This document shows, in pieces, positions 1 through 44,566 of a DNA stretch of 64,000 bases. The notes under the pieces are model-generated. The model was not told the DNA's origin and searched no databases. It saw only the letters and a list, made by a program, of their open reading frames with translations. This DNA is from Larimichthys crocea (taxonomy: Eukaryota > Chordata > Actinopteri > Sciaenidae), in assembly GCF_000972845.2 (NCBI RefSeq), contig NC_040011.1, positions 27,756,379-27,820,378 on the forward strand, given 5' to 3'. Made by a program: the position numbers and the translations under genes. How positions within the stretch are numbered: the first letter of the stretch is position 1; every line of letters starts with the position of its first letter.

Positions 1-31641
<31,641 letters not shown>

Positions 31642-33635
31642 CCTCCTGCTCCCCCCCTGGAGAATCTGACTGACAGCCCCAAGGCCTTTGCTTTGTTCTC
31701 CTCTGTTTTGACTCTTATCTCTGGACTGTTCTGTAGCAAAGTTTGGGAGGAGAACACATGAGATTTCCTTTCAAAAGTCTTTAGAAAGGATGCTCTGAGA
31801 TGAATTATGAATCTACTCGACTGTAACTTCTGCATCTTCCAACATCCAGGGCGTCTGCTGTGCAGCAAAAGGAAACCTGTAGACGGTTGATTCTTTTTCA
31901 GTTTTCAGACGTAGCAGGCGCTGATGTTAATGCTGCTGGCTCATTCCACATTCACTGTGATATATCAAACAGCTGAAAACAGGCTCAGGTATTTTTTTCA
32001 TCTACTGTGAAAACAAACCACAATGATTCCAACTTTATGACAGATCTGAATAAACTACAACCACAAGGAAAAACATGCAGAAAAAAAGAGAGGATAGCTG
32101 AGTTTATAATGAGGCTTATTTATATCTAGCAATTTCTGAAAAATGTTAAAGAGAAGCCAAATCGCCCATGTGAAGAGCAGCTGAAGTTCAGCTTTGCAAA
32201 AAGCAGATGTACAACCAATTATTAATTAGAAGAAGTCTCTTATTTGAGGTTTCGTTGCTCCTGTAATTCTGTAAAAAAAATATATCAGTTCAACTAGAGA
32301 GAGAGAGAGAGAGGAGTGCTCTGTCATGTAGCGGTGGATGTTTTTTAAGATCTCCAGGTTATGGAGGTTAATGGAGGAAACAGAGTAAAGCTGACAGTAA
32401 GAGCAGACGGCTTCAGATTTACCATTACATCTCGACCATGAAAGCATTTAAATGAAGAGTTACTGTACATGTCGATTTCTCCTCCTGACCCCAGTCTGCT
32501 ATTAAAGAAACTTGACTTAAATTTGTATGGAGAAAGTGAAAAGAAAACCTTCTTGTCGAGTTAGAAACGTGAGATTAGAACAAGACTTCATAGGAACAAT
32601 TTATTCAAAAAGCACTAGTAAAATATGAATCATGTATTTATTTAGATTGTAAACACTGTTACCTAGTAATCCTGCTCTGTTTGTTTATTTAGTTTCATAT
32701 TTAAAAGTTAAAAGGTTGTTGTTTTTTTTTAGCTCAGTCTTCCTGATATTAGCATGTAATATCCCAACATTTCACTGCAGATGTATATGCTGTTTGTGCT
32801 GCTGTATTCACGTTTGTAAAGCTCGGGGAATGTGCTCCCGCAGAAACACGTATGTGGATATTCTCCGGTCCTTCGTCTCATGCTAAGTGTTAGTAAAGCT
32901 TGCAGGGCAGGCTATAAAAAAAACTTAGCCCTAGTCAGCTCTGGTTCACTGTTCTAATATTATTTGTTAACATGTAAAATCATCTTGTTTTAACAACATT
33001 TCATTTGTCATATCCGATGTATTGAAAGTACTGTGGACCACGCCTTCATTAACACTTGTGTTAGCGTACACACACCCTGTAGAAAGCAGCTAGCATCTTC
33101 TTGCTGACCACTAAAGAAAACAGTGTTTGTCAGCAAACTGAAGTATAAAATTAATATTTTGAACCCCTGTGTATTTCAAAATGTTTTGTTTGTGACCAAT
33201 TTGTTTATGTGGAGAGGGCGTGATTATGCACTGATACTTTATATCAAGTATAATTTTTGTATTCTAAAGGTATATTATTATGAAACAGTGTTGAGGGTCA
33301 CGTGTTACAAAGATTGCATTTTTTATTTAACTCTTAGCTACATTATTGGAAATTAACATTTGCAGTTTGTCATATTATTTCTTATGTATGTTCACTTCTT
33401 GTATTTCTGTCTTAAATCTCATTTAAGTCACTGCCATCGAAGTTACATTCAACATAAATGCAAAGACAAACATATTTGGATTATATTGAATTTTTTTTAT
33501 ACATAACCATCAAAACATCCTTCTAGCTTTTTCTGTTTTGTTCATGTAGTGTAACAAACTAGTTTTGATGAGAGTAATGTTCCCAACACTGTTAATATGA
33601 AGTAAAAGAATGAATAAAGATCTATATATTTATAT
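31642..33635 (+). other. kdrl: kdrl 3' untranslated region
   Basis: About 2 kb of AT-rich, non-coding sequence follows the stop with no acceptor-exon pattern. An early AATAAA at 32,049 and the stronger late AATAAA at 33,613 could give two 3' ends. The extent is inferred, not shown by transcripts. Confidence 0.6.
33613..33618 (+). terminator. kdrl: kdrl poly(A) signal candidate
   Basis: A canonical AATAAA is followed by a TA-rich and then GT-containing stretch, at the end of the long 3' UTR. An alternative AATAAA lies at 32,049-32,054. Confidence 0.5.
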
Positions 33636-34059
33636 ATTACTCACAGTCTCGGCTCATAATTGCTTGAAATAACAATCCTCTGATTTTTCCTCCATGAGGT
33701 TCACATTTGTAGACCAGAATGAAACAACAACAAACTTTTATTGTGTTACAGTTAACAGTTTGGTTTTGTTTACGAGTTTTGGCATTACAGCCTCACAAAG
33801 CTGCGAGCTTGGCTGTAGATGTTTAGGATATATGACTATGCTGTCATTTGTCATTGCTGACATTTAGCTTTTTTGTGCTTTGGATTTGTTTTTATGAAAA
33901 ATAATGTGTTTGCATGTCTCATTTAATAAGACAGAAACATTGTTAGTTCACAGTGTACTTTGTTCAAGTGAAGTCAGATCAGTGCATGTCTTTTTCCTGA
34001 TAATCTACTGCAAGCAAACAGCTTCAATCACCTCATTGTCATTAAAATAAATAAAACCC

Positions 34060-34250
34060 TGATATACGTTCACCGGCTACTTCATCGGTTACGCTTATAA
34101 GTATATTATTACATAAAGGTTGAAACATCGTGGACTTAAATACAACACCACCATCCACCATGACCTCAGTGAACTGTAGCACAAACCATTGGGTGAAAAT
34201 AACATCTCTTATCCTGTGCTGCATTGCCAATCAAACAGTGATGTTTCTTC
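34060..34250. repeat. Relic of a dispersed fish repeat (CACCGGC...ACTT end)
   Basis: Begins ATATACGTTCACCGGCTACT, a diverged form of the frequent fish repeat end TATACACTCACCGGCCACTT. The rest is too degraded to classify. Confidence 0.45.
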
Positions 34251-35879
34251 CACAGGTTTTTTAGATCTTTAGGTCTGTTTAGATTGGACTGAGCAGTCAA
34301 TGTTCAGCCCCTCTGCTGTTCCTTGGGCTGTGAGAGACTCACTTCCTTTGCCAGGACAAGGTGTCGGCAGCCTGTCTGACAATGCCCCTCCGAGCAGGAA
34401 AGGAAGGAACTCTTAATCATCCTGGTCACGACCGGAGGACGCCACACACAGGGCTTCCTATGGGGGTGCAGTGCCCCTGCTTACGGGTACTGGGTGTGTC
34501 AGAGGGGGGCCCTTGGGCTCTTGACTGTCGCCACTTGTCCTCATAGGATTTACCATGTTTACTGTAAGGTGAGGGGTCAACATCACATCCAAACACATCA
34601 ACAACCTCTGGCTATTCCCAGAAAATTCGATACAAACAAACAAGGGAAGGATGTTGGAGGGGGAGGGTATTCTTGACTGTCATGTTTTTTTTTCTTTTGG
34701 TGACAAACAGGTTTGTGTATCTGAACCTATGCAGAGTAATTTTCCATGCAGGCAGTATGTATGAAGACATTTTCCACTGGGAGCTGCACTGATAACGAGC
34801 GAACACACTGCAGAGAGTTTATTGATTCAAATCAAAGATGATCTTTTATATTTATAATCTGAATCTGAAAAGTAGCTGCCAAATAAAGTGGAACAAAGAG
34901 CGCTTGACTACAGCACTGTACCTAAGTATGGTACTAGAGTTACTTTCCACCACTGCCCGCAATACTCAAGTCAAGGGTGACAGCATTGTTTTTATCAGTA
35001 AAAATGTCAAACTTGTGACAAAGGAGAAATCATATTCATAAAATCTAAAACAGTTTGTACATCACCTCTTTTTAAGAGGTGATGATTTCTCTTTTTAATT
35101 AATTAATCTGTCTCTGCCACAGTAGTAGATCAAAGTCAAAGTCTTTAAGAAGAAGCCTCATTAAGAGTGACAGAAGGAAGATCCCCATTTCAGGATCTGA
35201 TCGGTCAGTCAGCAGTTTCAGTTACAAAGTGCAAAGATATACAAATCATAAATGTTGTGTTTGTGTCAGGTACCACACCCATGGTGCACTGTTTTTGTTT
35301 CCCTCATTGAACAATTTATAAAAGTTGCCTCTCCCCTCTTTAAACGCTTCCACAGCTTCTTCCCAAAGCAAACAGAGCTGCAAAACACGGCACTAATCAA
35401 TCACTGAAAAAGAGGCATTAATGAATTCAGGAAACCTCTGAAACTATGCCAGAAACCATCCAACTTAATCTGTGCAGCTTGAAATCCTATCATACACTGA
35501 TTTGTCGACCAAACAGTACAAAGGTCTCTCTCCCCTCTCCGCCCCATACAAACGGCCTTCCAAAGCTATTCCCAGACCCCTGCCTGAGAAGGTGAATGGT
35601 GGGTAGGCCACATCCGTGCCTCTCACTTAAATGTACAACAATGAGCCGGATACTGTCCCCTTAAAATACCTAACTCAGTCCACCTTTAATAAGTAAAGTA
35701 TAAGGCAGAGCCAACAACACATACAGCTAAATAAAGACGCTACTATAAAGAGCTTCAGCACCACCGTGGTTCAATGGGCAAAAAAACAAACATCAACAGG
35801 TTAATACAGTGTCGTGTGTAGCAGCTGTGTGAATGTCTGACATGGGGAAAGCAAATTATATCGCACCTTTCTGATCTTG

Positions 35880-36060
35880 TCACATTCACCCATTCACACA
35901 CATTAATTCACTGATGGTAGAGGCGGCCATGCAAGGTGCCAAAGCTCACACAATGATTCACTCACTCGTACACACACACATATTCATACAGTGGCAGCCA
36001 TCTGGAGAAATGAAGGGCTCAGTATCGTGCTCAAAGACAGTGAGACTGAACTGGGGAAGC
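35880..36060. repeat. Dispersed fish repeat (CATTCACCCATTCACAC type)
   Basis: Contains CACATTCACCCATTCACACA, then GGCGGCCATGCAAGGTGCCA, then CAGTATCGTGCTCAAAGACA in the order seen in a common teleost interspersed repeat. Its class was not determined. Confidence 0.6.
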
Positions 36061-36080
36061 CAGGTGGAACGAAGGCAAAA

Positions 36081-36603
36081 AATATTCAACCCCAATGGTA
36101 ATATTGTTGTTTTTAAAGTTGTCTGACAGTTTTTATGTCCTAAAGTGGAGTTGAATCATAATTAAGTTAAGTAAAGATCATCATTATAGAGTTCCTTTGA
36201 CCGTGGAAGAACCAGAAGAATGCCATCCCCATGGTCAAGCATGGAGGAGAGTCATTAATGTTTTTCTACAGCCAGACCAGAACTGGCGTTCCTGATCCTG
36301 TACCTGGCATCATGAATTCCCAGAAACACCAAGCGAGGCCATTTTTAAAGAGGAACGTGATGCCTTCTGTTGACACCTACAAGTTAAACAAAGCTTGGCT
36401 AAGAAAAAGATCCTGGAACATCCTGGAGTGCACAGAAGCCATCAAACATCACTGAGCTTGAGGTTTTGGCATGTGACGAATGGGCAAAGATTCCAATCAA
36501 GAGGAACTCAAATACTGTATCAATAAATATTTTTTGTTGCTTAATGAGGTTCATTATCATCCACATCACTATAATGTCTTTTGAGCTGAGGGGGTTGAAT
36601 ATT
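36081..36603 (+). pseudogene. Degenerate Tc1/mariner-like transposon remnant
   Basis: A 13-bp inverted repeat, AATATTCAACCCC at 36,081 and its exact complement at 36,591-36,603, brackets an open stretch from 36,231 to 36,455. Its translation includes VKHGGESLM and GIMNSQKH, followed by RNVMPSVDTYKLNKAWLRK. This resembles Tc1-type transposase (VKHGGGSVM..., GIMNSEKY). It is short, has no complete DDE domain and cannot be active. The superfamily is inferred from these motifs. Confidence 0.6.
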
Positions 36604-36729
36604 TCTGATTGCAACTGTAAAAAGGGCAAAACAATGATCTGTAAACTGTGTTTTGCTTGTTTCTAATGGAGGCCCTTTGTTGCATGTTGTACTCCACTTC
36701 CTCTCCATATTTTCTGCTGTCACTATATC

Positions 36730-37011
36730 GTCCAAAGACATGCAAGTTAATTGGTGACTCTAAGTTGGCCTGTAGGTGTGTGAATCTATCTACAATAATA
36801 CGTTTTTGATGCAGCGCCAATGTCCCAACCAAATTTAATAACTTTGGTAATCCCCTGACTTTTCCTATAATCCACCATGGGTGTGGTTTAGTGTACATCA
36901 TCTCCACTGTTTGGTGAGCAAATGGATTTCCATGAAATTTGTTCCACTCCCCTCAGGATGAAATCATTTTGGTGATCCTCTAACTTGTCATCCAGCACCA
37001 AATCAGAACCT
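36730..37011. repeat. Fragments of two dispersed repeats
   Basis: 36,730-36,785 (CATGCAAGTTAATTGGTGAC) is a 5' piece of the repeat family at 26,864. 36,795-37,011 (TTTCCATGAAATTTGTTCCA, CATCCAGCACCAAATCAG) belongs to the family at 27,195; a related piece lies at 39,395-39,535. Confidence 0.5.
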
Positions 37012-37421
37012 ACTTGTGCCAAAATGGATTAAAACAAGTGTTTTGTATTATGTAAGTAATATGATTCATGTGCTCTCCTCTTCCAGGGAATGATGTCAAA
37101 TAACGTCTCGTAAACAGAAACATTTTTCACAATCTTGTCATCGTCTATTCCTGTCCTGAACAGATTAATTAAAATACTCGAACATGACTTTTGTTTGTAG
37201 TATCCTGCTTTACATGTGTTTCACATTAGGTGACAGACGAAGCCATGTCAGCCATGCAAGCTGTTTCTCTAAAAATAGTAGCAGATGGTCTTGTTTTACC
37301 TCTCTTCATGCAGAGAAACGCTGAGGCCACTTTAATAACATCAATGTTATGCAACAAACTGAATTCTTGAGCTGCTTCACCACTGACTGATCTAATGTGC
37401 ACACTGTGCTGAGCTCAGCTC

Positions 37422-37493
<72 letters not shown>

Positions 37494-37940
37494 CCATGAG
37501 AAGAACAGTGACAGCACAAAACTAACTTAATTGCGCCATCTAGTGACCATTTAATCAGCTATTTGCTGACAACTGTAGAATGAATATTCAGTATTTCAAT
37601 TTTCCGCCACTTTATTTTTCTTCTCCATTTAACTCAGAGGCAAATACTTTACCTTTTTTTACTCCATTACATTTATTTGATAATTTTAATTACTGGTTAG
37701 TTGGTGATGAACACATTAACATAAGTAATTATAATCCAATAATATAATATAAAGTCTAAAATGGGACTTTTAGATGAGTACTTTTAAGTTACTTTGATGC
37801 TAATACTTTTGTACTTTTACCTATAACGTGTATTTCTACTCTGTACTTCATCCAACACTGCTGTGCTTCGTTCAACCTGTTGAACATCAGACTGAAACTA
37901 AAAGGGAAAAGAACAATGACTCTTTTTACTGAAGCCATGG
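37012..37940 (+). repeat. Direct-repeat partner of the left end of block A
   Basis: This segment matches 39,536-40,380 through both unique flanks of a (TCTA)n tract, and its right part also matches 52,729-53,125. It carries about 90 bp (roughly 37,213-37,312) that the 39.5-kb copy lacks. Similarity fades after the GAACAATGAC at 37,912-37,921. It could be a real tandem duplication or the other haplotype. Confidence 0.8.
37422..37493. repeat. (TCTA)n microsatellite, first copy
   Basis: About 18 TCTA units flanked by CTGAGCTCAGCTCA and CTCCATGAG. The same flanks surround the tract at 39,871. Confidence 0.97.
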
Positions 37941-37942
37941 TG

Positions 37943-38076
37943 TATGTAGGTGTGAATGTGATTGTGAATAGTTGTTTGTCTCTATGTGTTCCCTGTGATG
38001 AGCTGGCGACTTGTCCAGGGTGTACCAGGCGATCAACTCTAGCCCCCGCAGCCCAGAACATGGATGGGTGGATGTA
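37943..38076 (+). repeat. Dispersed teleost repeat ending in ATGG units, second copy
   Basis: Shares TGTGAATGTGATTGTGAATA, GATGAGCTGGCGACTTGTCC and a terminal ATGGATGGGTGGATG with the copy at 26,864. It lies just where the 37,012 repeat loses similarity to block A, so this insertion may explain that end point. Confidence 0.7.
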
Positions 38077-39535
38077 GCGTGTTTGCAAGTACTGCTGTGG
38101 CTGATGGGAATGTCATTATTTTTGCATATTTTGTTCATAAACCAAAGTAAATTCACCATGAAAGGACACAGGACCCCCACAAAGGTCAATCTGATGGTGG
38201 AGCTAGAGGAAACTAATCTCTCATGTCTGTCAATTTGTCAGAAACCCAATATTTGCTGAGTCATTTCAGTGGTGAACAAACACACATGAACCATCACTTG
38301 AGCCACACTGCTGGTGCAGCTGTTCATGACCAACTTAATGACTTAATCAAAATCTAAATAAACTTAGGAACATCTGGTGACTCCACCTGTTAACACCACC
38401 TGTGTGTTGCTTGGGAAATGATTCATGAGGATCTGTGATGTTGCTGCAGTTTCAAGAACTTTAAACCCTTTTCAGGAAATTAAAAAAGTGGCATTTTTCT
38501 TCTGGCTGAGCCAGCCATGTGTTGTGAATTAGTAAGAACAATCAAGCAAAATTCAAGCATAGTTGTTTTTCAGTTTTTTTGACTGGACCTCTTAAAAACA
38601 TCAGAAAGCTCGTATTGTTGGTCTCAGTTTAAATTTGACAGGCTGGCATGCAAATGGAGTTAAAAAAAAACAAAGAAATATTGCAGAGTGTTTACTTTAT
38701 TCACAGCATATGTTCCCCTTCTATCTCTCCATGTATGTTTAGTGTTAACAAAGAGAAAGCAGACTTATATCAGATAAGATCAGAGCATCTGATCACCTCC
38801 TGTTTCCATATGGTTCAGTGATCACGCTGCACACCCTATATCTGATTGTTTCCAGAGAACTGCAACAAAACTATGCCAGCCTTTAGTCTTCAGATTCATC
38901 TGTGCACATTTAAATTGCAGTGAAACCAGCTCACCCGCTTACCCTCATTGTTAACCTCTCTGGCAGGGGGTACGGGGTGTGTAGAGCACTCGTACGCCAG
39001 GAGGGCCTGGGAAAAAATACAGTGGCATAATTAATGTGAACATGGTGGTGTTATTTTGGAGCATGTTTTTTCCCCCTTCATGTTAATCCCCTTTCTGTCC
39101 GGTTCTGGTTCTGCTGGGCTTCTGTGCAGCCTCCCTGCTGCGCCGTGCCTGCTTTTGCTGAACTGAAGTCCCTTCGATGAGTCCAAATGTGGGACAACAA
39201 AACCTCCTGTTTGCTGTCTGCAGCAACTTCCACATGTACTATATAGTGGCTTGCACTCTGGCTTGTCTCATCTCTGTTGCATGTTATGCTTTAGCTTGCC
39301 ACACATCATATAGTGGGAAGGATGTGAAATCCATGATTGTCAAGAAGTGTAGTTTTTTGGGGGTTTTCATGTTTTGAGACACAAAATTGCAGTCGGTCTG
39401 TTGGTTGGTCCACCAACAACAACTATTAGACAGATTGCTGTGAAATCGGGTTCAGATCTCTGTTGGACTTCCCTGGTTTTTTTCTGTATTGTCACCATGA
39501 GTTTATTGGTTGGACTTCCATGAAATTGGGTCTAC
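38077..39535. other. Intergenic sequence between the two direct-repeat copies
   Basis: About 1.5 kb of sequence seen only once in the window. No gene was recognised. A dispersed-repeat fragment (CTTCCATGAAATTGGGTCTA) sits at its right edge. Confidence 0.55.
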
Positions 39536-39869
39536 ACACTACTTGTGCCAAAATGGATTAAAATAAGTTAACTTTTCGTGTATTATGATTCATGTGCTCT
39601 CCTTCTCCAGGGAATGATGTCAAATAACATCTCGTAAACAGAAACATTTTTCACAATCTTGTCACCGTCTATTCCTGCCCTGAACAAATTCATTAAAATA
39701 CTTGAACATGACTTTTGTTTGTAGTATCCTGGTTTACATGTGTAAAGTGTTCATGCAGAGAAACACTGAGGCCACTTTAATAACATCAATAAAGTTATGC
39801 AACAAACTGAATTCTTGAGCTGCTTCACCACTGACTGATCTACTGTGCACACTGTGCTGAGCTCAGCTC

Positions 39870-39870
<1 letters not shown>

Positions 39871-39957
<87 letters not shown>

Positions 39958-39958
39958 C
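39871..39958. repeat. (TCTA)n microsatellite, second copy
   Basis: About 21 TCTA units with the same flanks as the tract at 37,422. The longer array is the only well-defined length difference. Confidence 0.97.
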
Positions 39959-40974
39959 TATTTCTAGCTCCATGAGACGAAACAGTGACAGCACAAAAAC
40001 TAATCAATTGCGCCATCTCGTGACCATTTAATCAGCTATTTGCTCACAAACTGTTAGAATGAATTAGTTAGTGATTATTGTTTTTTCCGCCATTTTATTT
40101 TTTCGTCTCCATTTAACTCGAGGCAAATACTTTACCTTTTTTACTCCATTACATTTATTTTGATAATTTTAATTACTAGTTAGTTGTGATGAACACATTA
40201 ACATAAGTAATTATAATCCAGTAATATAATATATAGGTCTTAAAATGGGACTTTTACGATGTAGTTTACTTTTAAGTTACTTTAATGCTAATACTTTTGA
40301 CTTTTACCTATACCGTGTATTTCTCTACTCTTCTTCCAACTGTTTAACATCGGACTGAAACTGAAAGCGCTAAAAAAAAACCATGATCCTTTATACACTG
40401 CCACAGAGCATACATGGTGTGATACGTGTCGTGTCTATGAGTCACAGTAGTACACACTCTCTAAACGACACTTTATTCATTTGATAAGCATAATCTGACA
40501 ACATGTCATGTTACTCATCAGGGTGTGTCACAATAAAAGTCTGAAATAGACTGAGAAAGGAGATGACAACATGTGGTGAAATCTTGGAGCTGAATATTAA
40601 AAAAGAAAGCTTTTTTAGGGTTGTTATTACGAAATCTGAAAACACTGCAACAGAAAGTTTCCCGTGTGAATGCAAGCAAGAAAATGTGCAAAGTAACATG
40701 GGAGATGAAATATCCATCACTTCTTTTCTTCTTAGTTTAATGAAAGATCCTCAAAAATGCACTGAGGATTTTTAAAACATCATTTATAAAGGATATATTG
40801 TTTTTCTAATGACCGGACCTTAAGATTTGTGCCCTCTAACTATTGTCTAATTGTCTAAAATATAATACTAAAGAAAGGTCTCTCGAGATGGAAAGCTCAC
40901 GAAAACAGTTTGTTTGTCATTTAATTGGGTAAAATCATGTGAAGAGCAGGTTGTAAAACTTCTTCTTTTTTAAG

Positions 40975-41160
40975 ATTTTTTTTTTTTTTTTTTTGGCATT
41001 TTCAGGCTTTATTTTGATAGACAGCTGAAGGTGACCGAATGCGGGGAGAAAGAAAGAGATGAGGGACATGGGAATCGCGGGAGAGCGAGGAAGAGAGAGA
41101 GAGATGGGGACATGACATGCGGGAAAAAAAAAGAGCCACCGGTCAGATTCGAACCTGGAC
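40975..41160 (-). mobile_element. tRNA-derived SINE (copy in block A)
   Basis: On the minus strand the element reads from a tRNA-like B box (CCAGGTTCGAATCTGACC) through GCATGTC... and a CTCTCT-rich stretch to TATCAAAATAAAGCCTGAAA and a poly(A) tail, seen here as poly(T) at 40,975. The tRNA A-box end is missing. The same insertion occurs in blocks B and C. Confidence 0.8.
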
Positions 41161-44116
41161 TGAGCCTTAGAACTTCTGTCACAATAACTTCTTTGTCATT
41201 CAGAGGCCTGATTCATGCATCTAGTAATATCTGAGTGTTGTACCAACGTCATGGTTATGTGCTTTGTTGTGGAGGGTGCCCTCTTGTGGTACTACTGTGT
41301 ACAAATACTTTGTTATGATAAAAAGTCCTTACATTTCACATATAATGTGCAGAGTGAAAGGACACTTTACAGATTAGACTACTAAATACCAAAAAGTAAC
41401 TCATATGTCGACTGGTCTATTTTCTCAATTAACTAATTATAAGTTTACTGGTGTATTAATGTGCACGTCCCTTTAATGATGCAGTGGTAAGGTGCAAATA
41501 AGGTTGACTACTTAAAGATTGTAATGCTGTCCCCCTCAAGACCAAGAAAATGGAAATAGTGATAGTGATGAATAGCTCGAGTAAAGATACGACAGAATTT
41601 TAAATGATCCGCACCAGGGGAAATCGACTTGTTATTCAGCAGCTCACAGAACACAAGATGATATAAGAAAAGAAAGCTAAAACCGTTTTCTATTTCTATT
41701 CAGTTTATCTAAGCACCATGCAGTTAACACAGGGTATAAACCTATAATAAAAAGGTTCAAAATGAATATAAAAATACATAAACCATTAAAAAATAGATAC
41801 AATAGATAGAATATAGATAATAGATAAAATACTTATATAGATTACAATTCATATATACTAAAAATAGAACCACAAATGTACTGACAATAGAATCTGAAAT
41901 AGTCTAAACTCATAATAAAAATAAAAAATGGAAAATATCTACTCAAAAATAGAAAAACAACATAACAAAAATAGTTATACACATCTACACATTTTAAGTA
42001 TGCATATTGGCATCCTATTCACAGAAAATAATTGTGTCTGTATATTACACATGTTATTGAGCATTACACTAAAGAATGCACTATTTATGTGTATATAACA
42101 GGAAGTGTTGTCAGAAAAGACGGTTTAAAGTTTTCCAGGTACACACTTATATTGTGCAGTGTAAATAATAAATGAATATATTTGACAGGGGGAGTAAAAT
42201 GACCTCAAAGGTGTATTTAAGTACAATAACTTGAGTAAAGAATTTTTGTACTTTAAAGCACTGGATGGTTCAATCAGCAGTTTAATTACAGCATCTGTAA
42301 GTTTTGTAGTAATCCACAAGAGCAGCAGTGGAGTCTACACGCAGAGCCTCAGTGTTGAAAGCAGTACTGATGTAACCCGTCTGACTGTGATGACAAACAG
42401 ACTGGGAAAAGTCATGAACGGTTTAACTGTGGGTGTAGTCTCAAAATCAGGAAAAATTATGCACGAAAGTGATTCAATAATTCACTCCATAAAGTCTGAT
42501 GTGACCTGAATCTTTATGATCACTTTCTTGCACATCACACTGAGAAAAAAAAACTGTTTAAGTCATATAAATATGTAGAATCCTTTAAGAGAAAGACTTA
42601 AAACTTGTTTCATAGCATGTATTGTGACACTACAGTGTTAGTGTTGAACGTTGAAGCACCAAAAAGTCAGGGAGCTGAATTATGCTGCGGGATCAGGAGA
42701 GGTTGACTGCGTGGGCTGTCTCATAATTTTTGTGGTCAATAAACAGATGCTTCAGGACACCCATCAACATTTAGACTTTGAGCGTACTTTTAGACAAGCC
42801 AATTAGTCAGCTCTGATAATAGGGCCTTGAGACACCTGCCTAATTAATCTGAAAATTAAAACAACAAAAAGACAACATATGAGAGTTAGAAGAGTGTGGT
42901 GCTCCTCGAATGAACGTTTACTATCTGTACAGATGCACAGAGTATACTGCTCAGTTGGGGCCTGAAATTAGATCTTGGTAGAATAGAAAGACATTGTAAA
43001 TAATTGTTCAAATGTCATGACATGGCATTTTCGATTTATGTTAACATTAACTCGCCGCATCAGTTTGCAGCATAAGTAGCTTTAGAAACTTTGTGGTGAC
43101 TGAATTAACTGCATGCCAAGTGAGTTTTTTAAATCTCACATTTTTGGAGCCGGCTCATGAGATTGACCACAGAAAAAATTAAATTCACTTATATTTCAGG
43201 GGGGCAGCCGTCACGTGATGTGTCGAAGAGCCGCTGTTTGTCTCACAGAGGGGGTTGTTGGAGTTTTCCTTGTAACCGGGAATTAGCTTGTTGAAGTGCG
43301 ACCTTGAGGTGTGAACACAGGGGATACGAAAGGTCCCGGCTTGCTTTCAAGAGAAAAAAAAGTCTCTCATACTTTGCACCTCGTTTTGCAAGTGAATATC
43401 TTAACAATAAAACGCGATTTACGCGTGAAGTGTGGTTGGAAAACTGCTTCAATTCCCACCATAAACACGTTTTTAAACAAAAAAACATGTGTAGGGTGGT
43501 TCTGGGTTTAGTTTGGAAAGATAAACTGTGCGTAAATATGACAAGCTCTGTTATAACGCAGAAGACTCTAGCTCAATTAATTGCAACTTAAAACGTGGTG
43601 TTTCTAACGAAAATAAAATACATCTGCGCGTAATTACGCACAGGCATTTTTTTCCTTGATGCATTAGTGACGTGTATCCTCGGTTTTATTGCCGGGTCGT
43701 GCAGCTGCTTATAGGTTTGTGGTGTTAATTTATTCATGGTTGACGAGAATCTGTGTACAGGATAGGCCCCACTGTCAGGTGGTGATGACGCGCTTCAGGA
43801 CAGGCGCAAGGGGACAGCTGGGCCGGCAGCACCGGTCATCTCTCATTTGAATGCAAATCTCCCAGAGTTGAGCGTTGGGTGACGTCAGGCGGGCCTTAGT
43901 ATACCTTTACCATCTTGTCAGCAGGAGTCACATCATGTGAGACTGGGAGCAGACTGGACTTACGTCGTATTTCACACTGGGAACCCATTTGGACTACATA
44001 AACAGACTAAGGATTGTTTTTTAAGCAGTTTTTCAGGGCAAAAATGTCGCCTTAAACGGCCACATTACCCCTTTGCTGTTCTTTTCTTATATTTAATGTT
44101 TTTTTTTGTACAAATC

Positions 44117-44566
44117 ATGTATGTGGGATACCTTCTGGATTAAAGAAAGCGGTATGTATCACCAAGGGCCAGTAAGAAGATCACGCATCAATCTGCCGCC
44201 ACAGAACTTTGTTTCTACACCACAGTACCCAGACTTTACTGGATACCATCATTGTGCCAAAACATGGATACGCACGCACAGTCTGCGGGGAGTTGGGGAC
44301 CTTCATATGGCGCTCCACGAGAGGACTGGGGTGCTTCATAGTTTGGGACCACCTATTACTATTCCTACACCCATGAACAACTCCTCTCTGGACAGGTTCC
44401 TTACTGCTCATCTGCAGTACAGTCATATGCATCCTCCAGGATCTGCGGTGTTACAGCGCCGTCCACCGGGAGAGATCGTACTGTTGCACAACCTTTCTCC
44501 TGATAGAGAAAGACGCAATCTTCCAGTGGATGGTAGTAAAACTTGCGCCCAATCATTCTTCTACAG
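44117..44566 (+). pseudogene. cdx4 exon 1, frame-broken copy A
   Basis: Begins ATGTATGTGGGATACCTTCT like cdx4, but one extra T makes GGATTAAAG and shifts the frame at codon 9. Many further one-base changes follow before a donor-like CAGGTGCG. It encodes SRINLPP and PPITIPTP where C has SSINLPP and PPNTIPTP, variants shared with copy B. It is unlikely to be a separate gene. Confidence 0.8.

Larger units (their letters stand above)
33640..36080. other. kdrl-cdx4 intergenic sequence, left part
   Basis: No gene was recognised. A relic of a dispersed repeat lies at 34,060 and another at 35,880. A GC-richer stretch at 34,420-34,545 stands out from the AT-rich surroundings, but no reading frame or known RNA could be assigned. 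Confidence 0.55.

Noticed and set aside
37422..37493. Regular short repeats as a possible CRISPR array
   Set aside because: Pure TCTA tetranucleotide units with no spacers, in a vertebrate genome: a microsatellite.
41130..41165. A tRNA gene suggested by a GGTTCGAATC-type B box
   Set aside because: No A box or cloverleaf. The B box is followed by a SINE body and poly(A) tail, and the element recurs in all three blocks as one SINE.
43304..43591. Open frames upstream of cdx4 exon 1 in block A (and mirrored at 49,087-49,299)
   Set aside because: No family resemblance, and the corresponding sequence in intact block C is not open over the same length.
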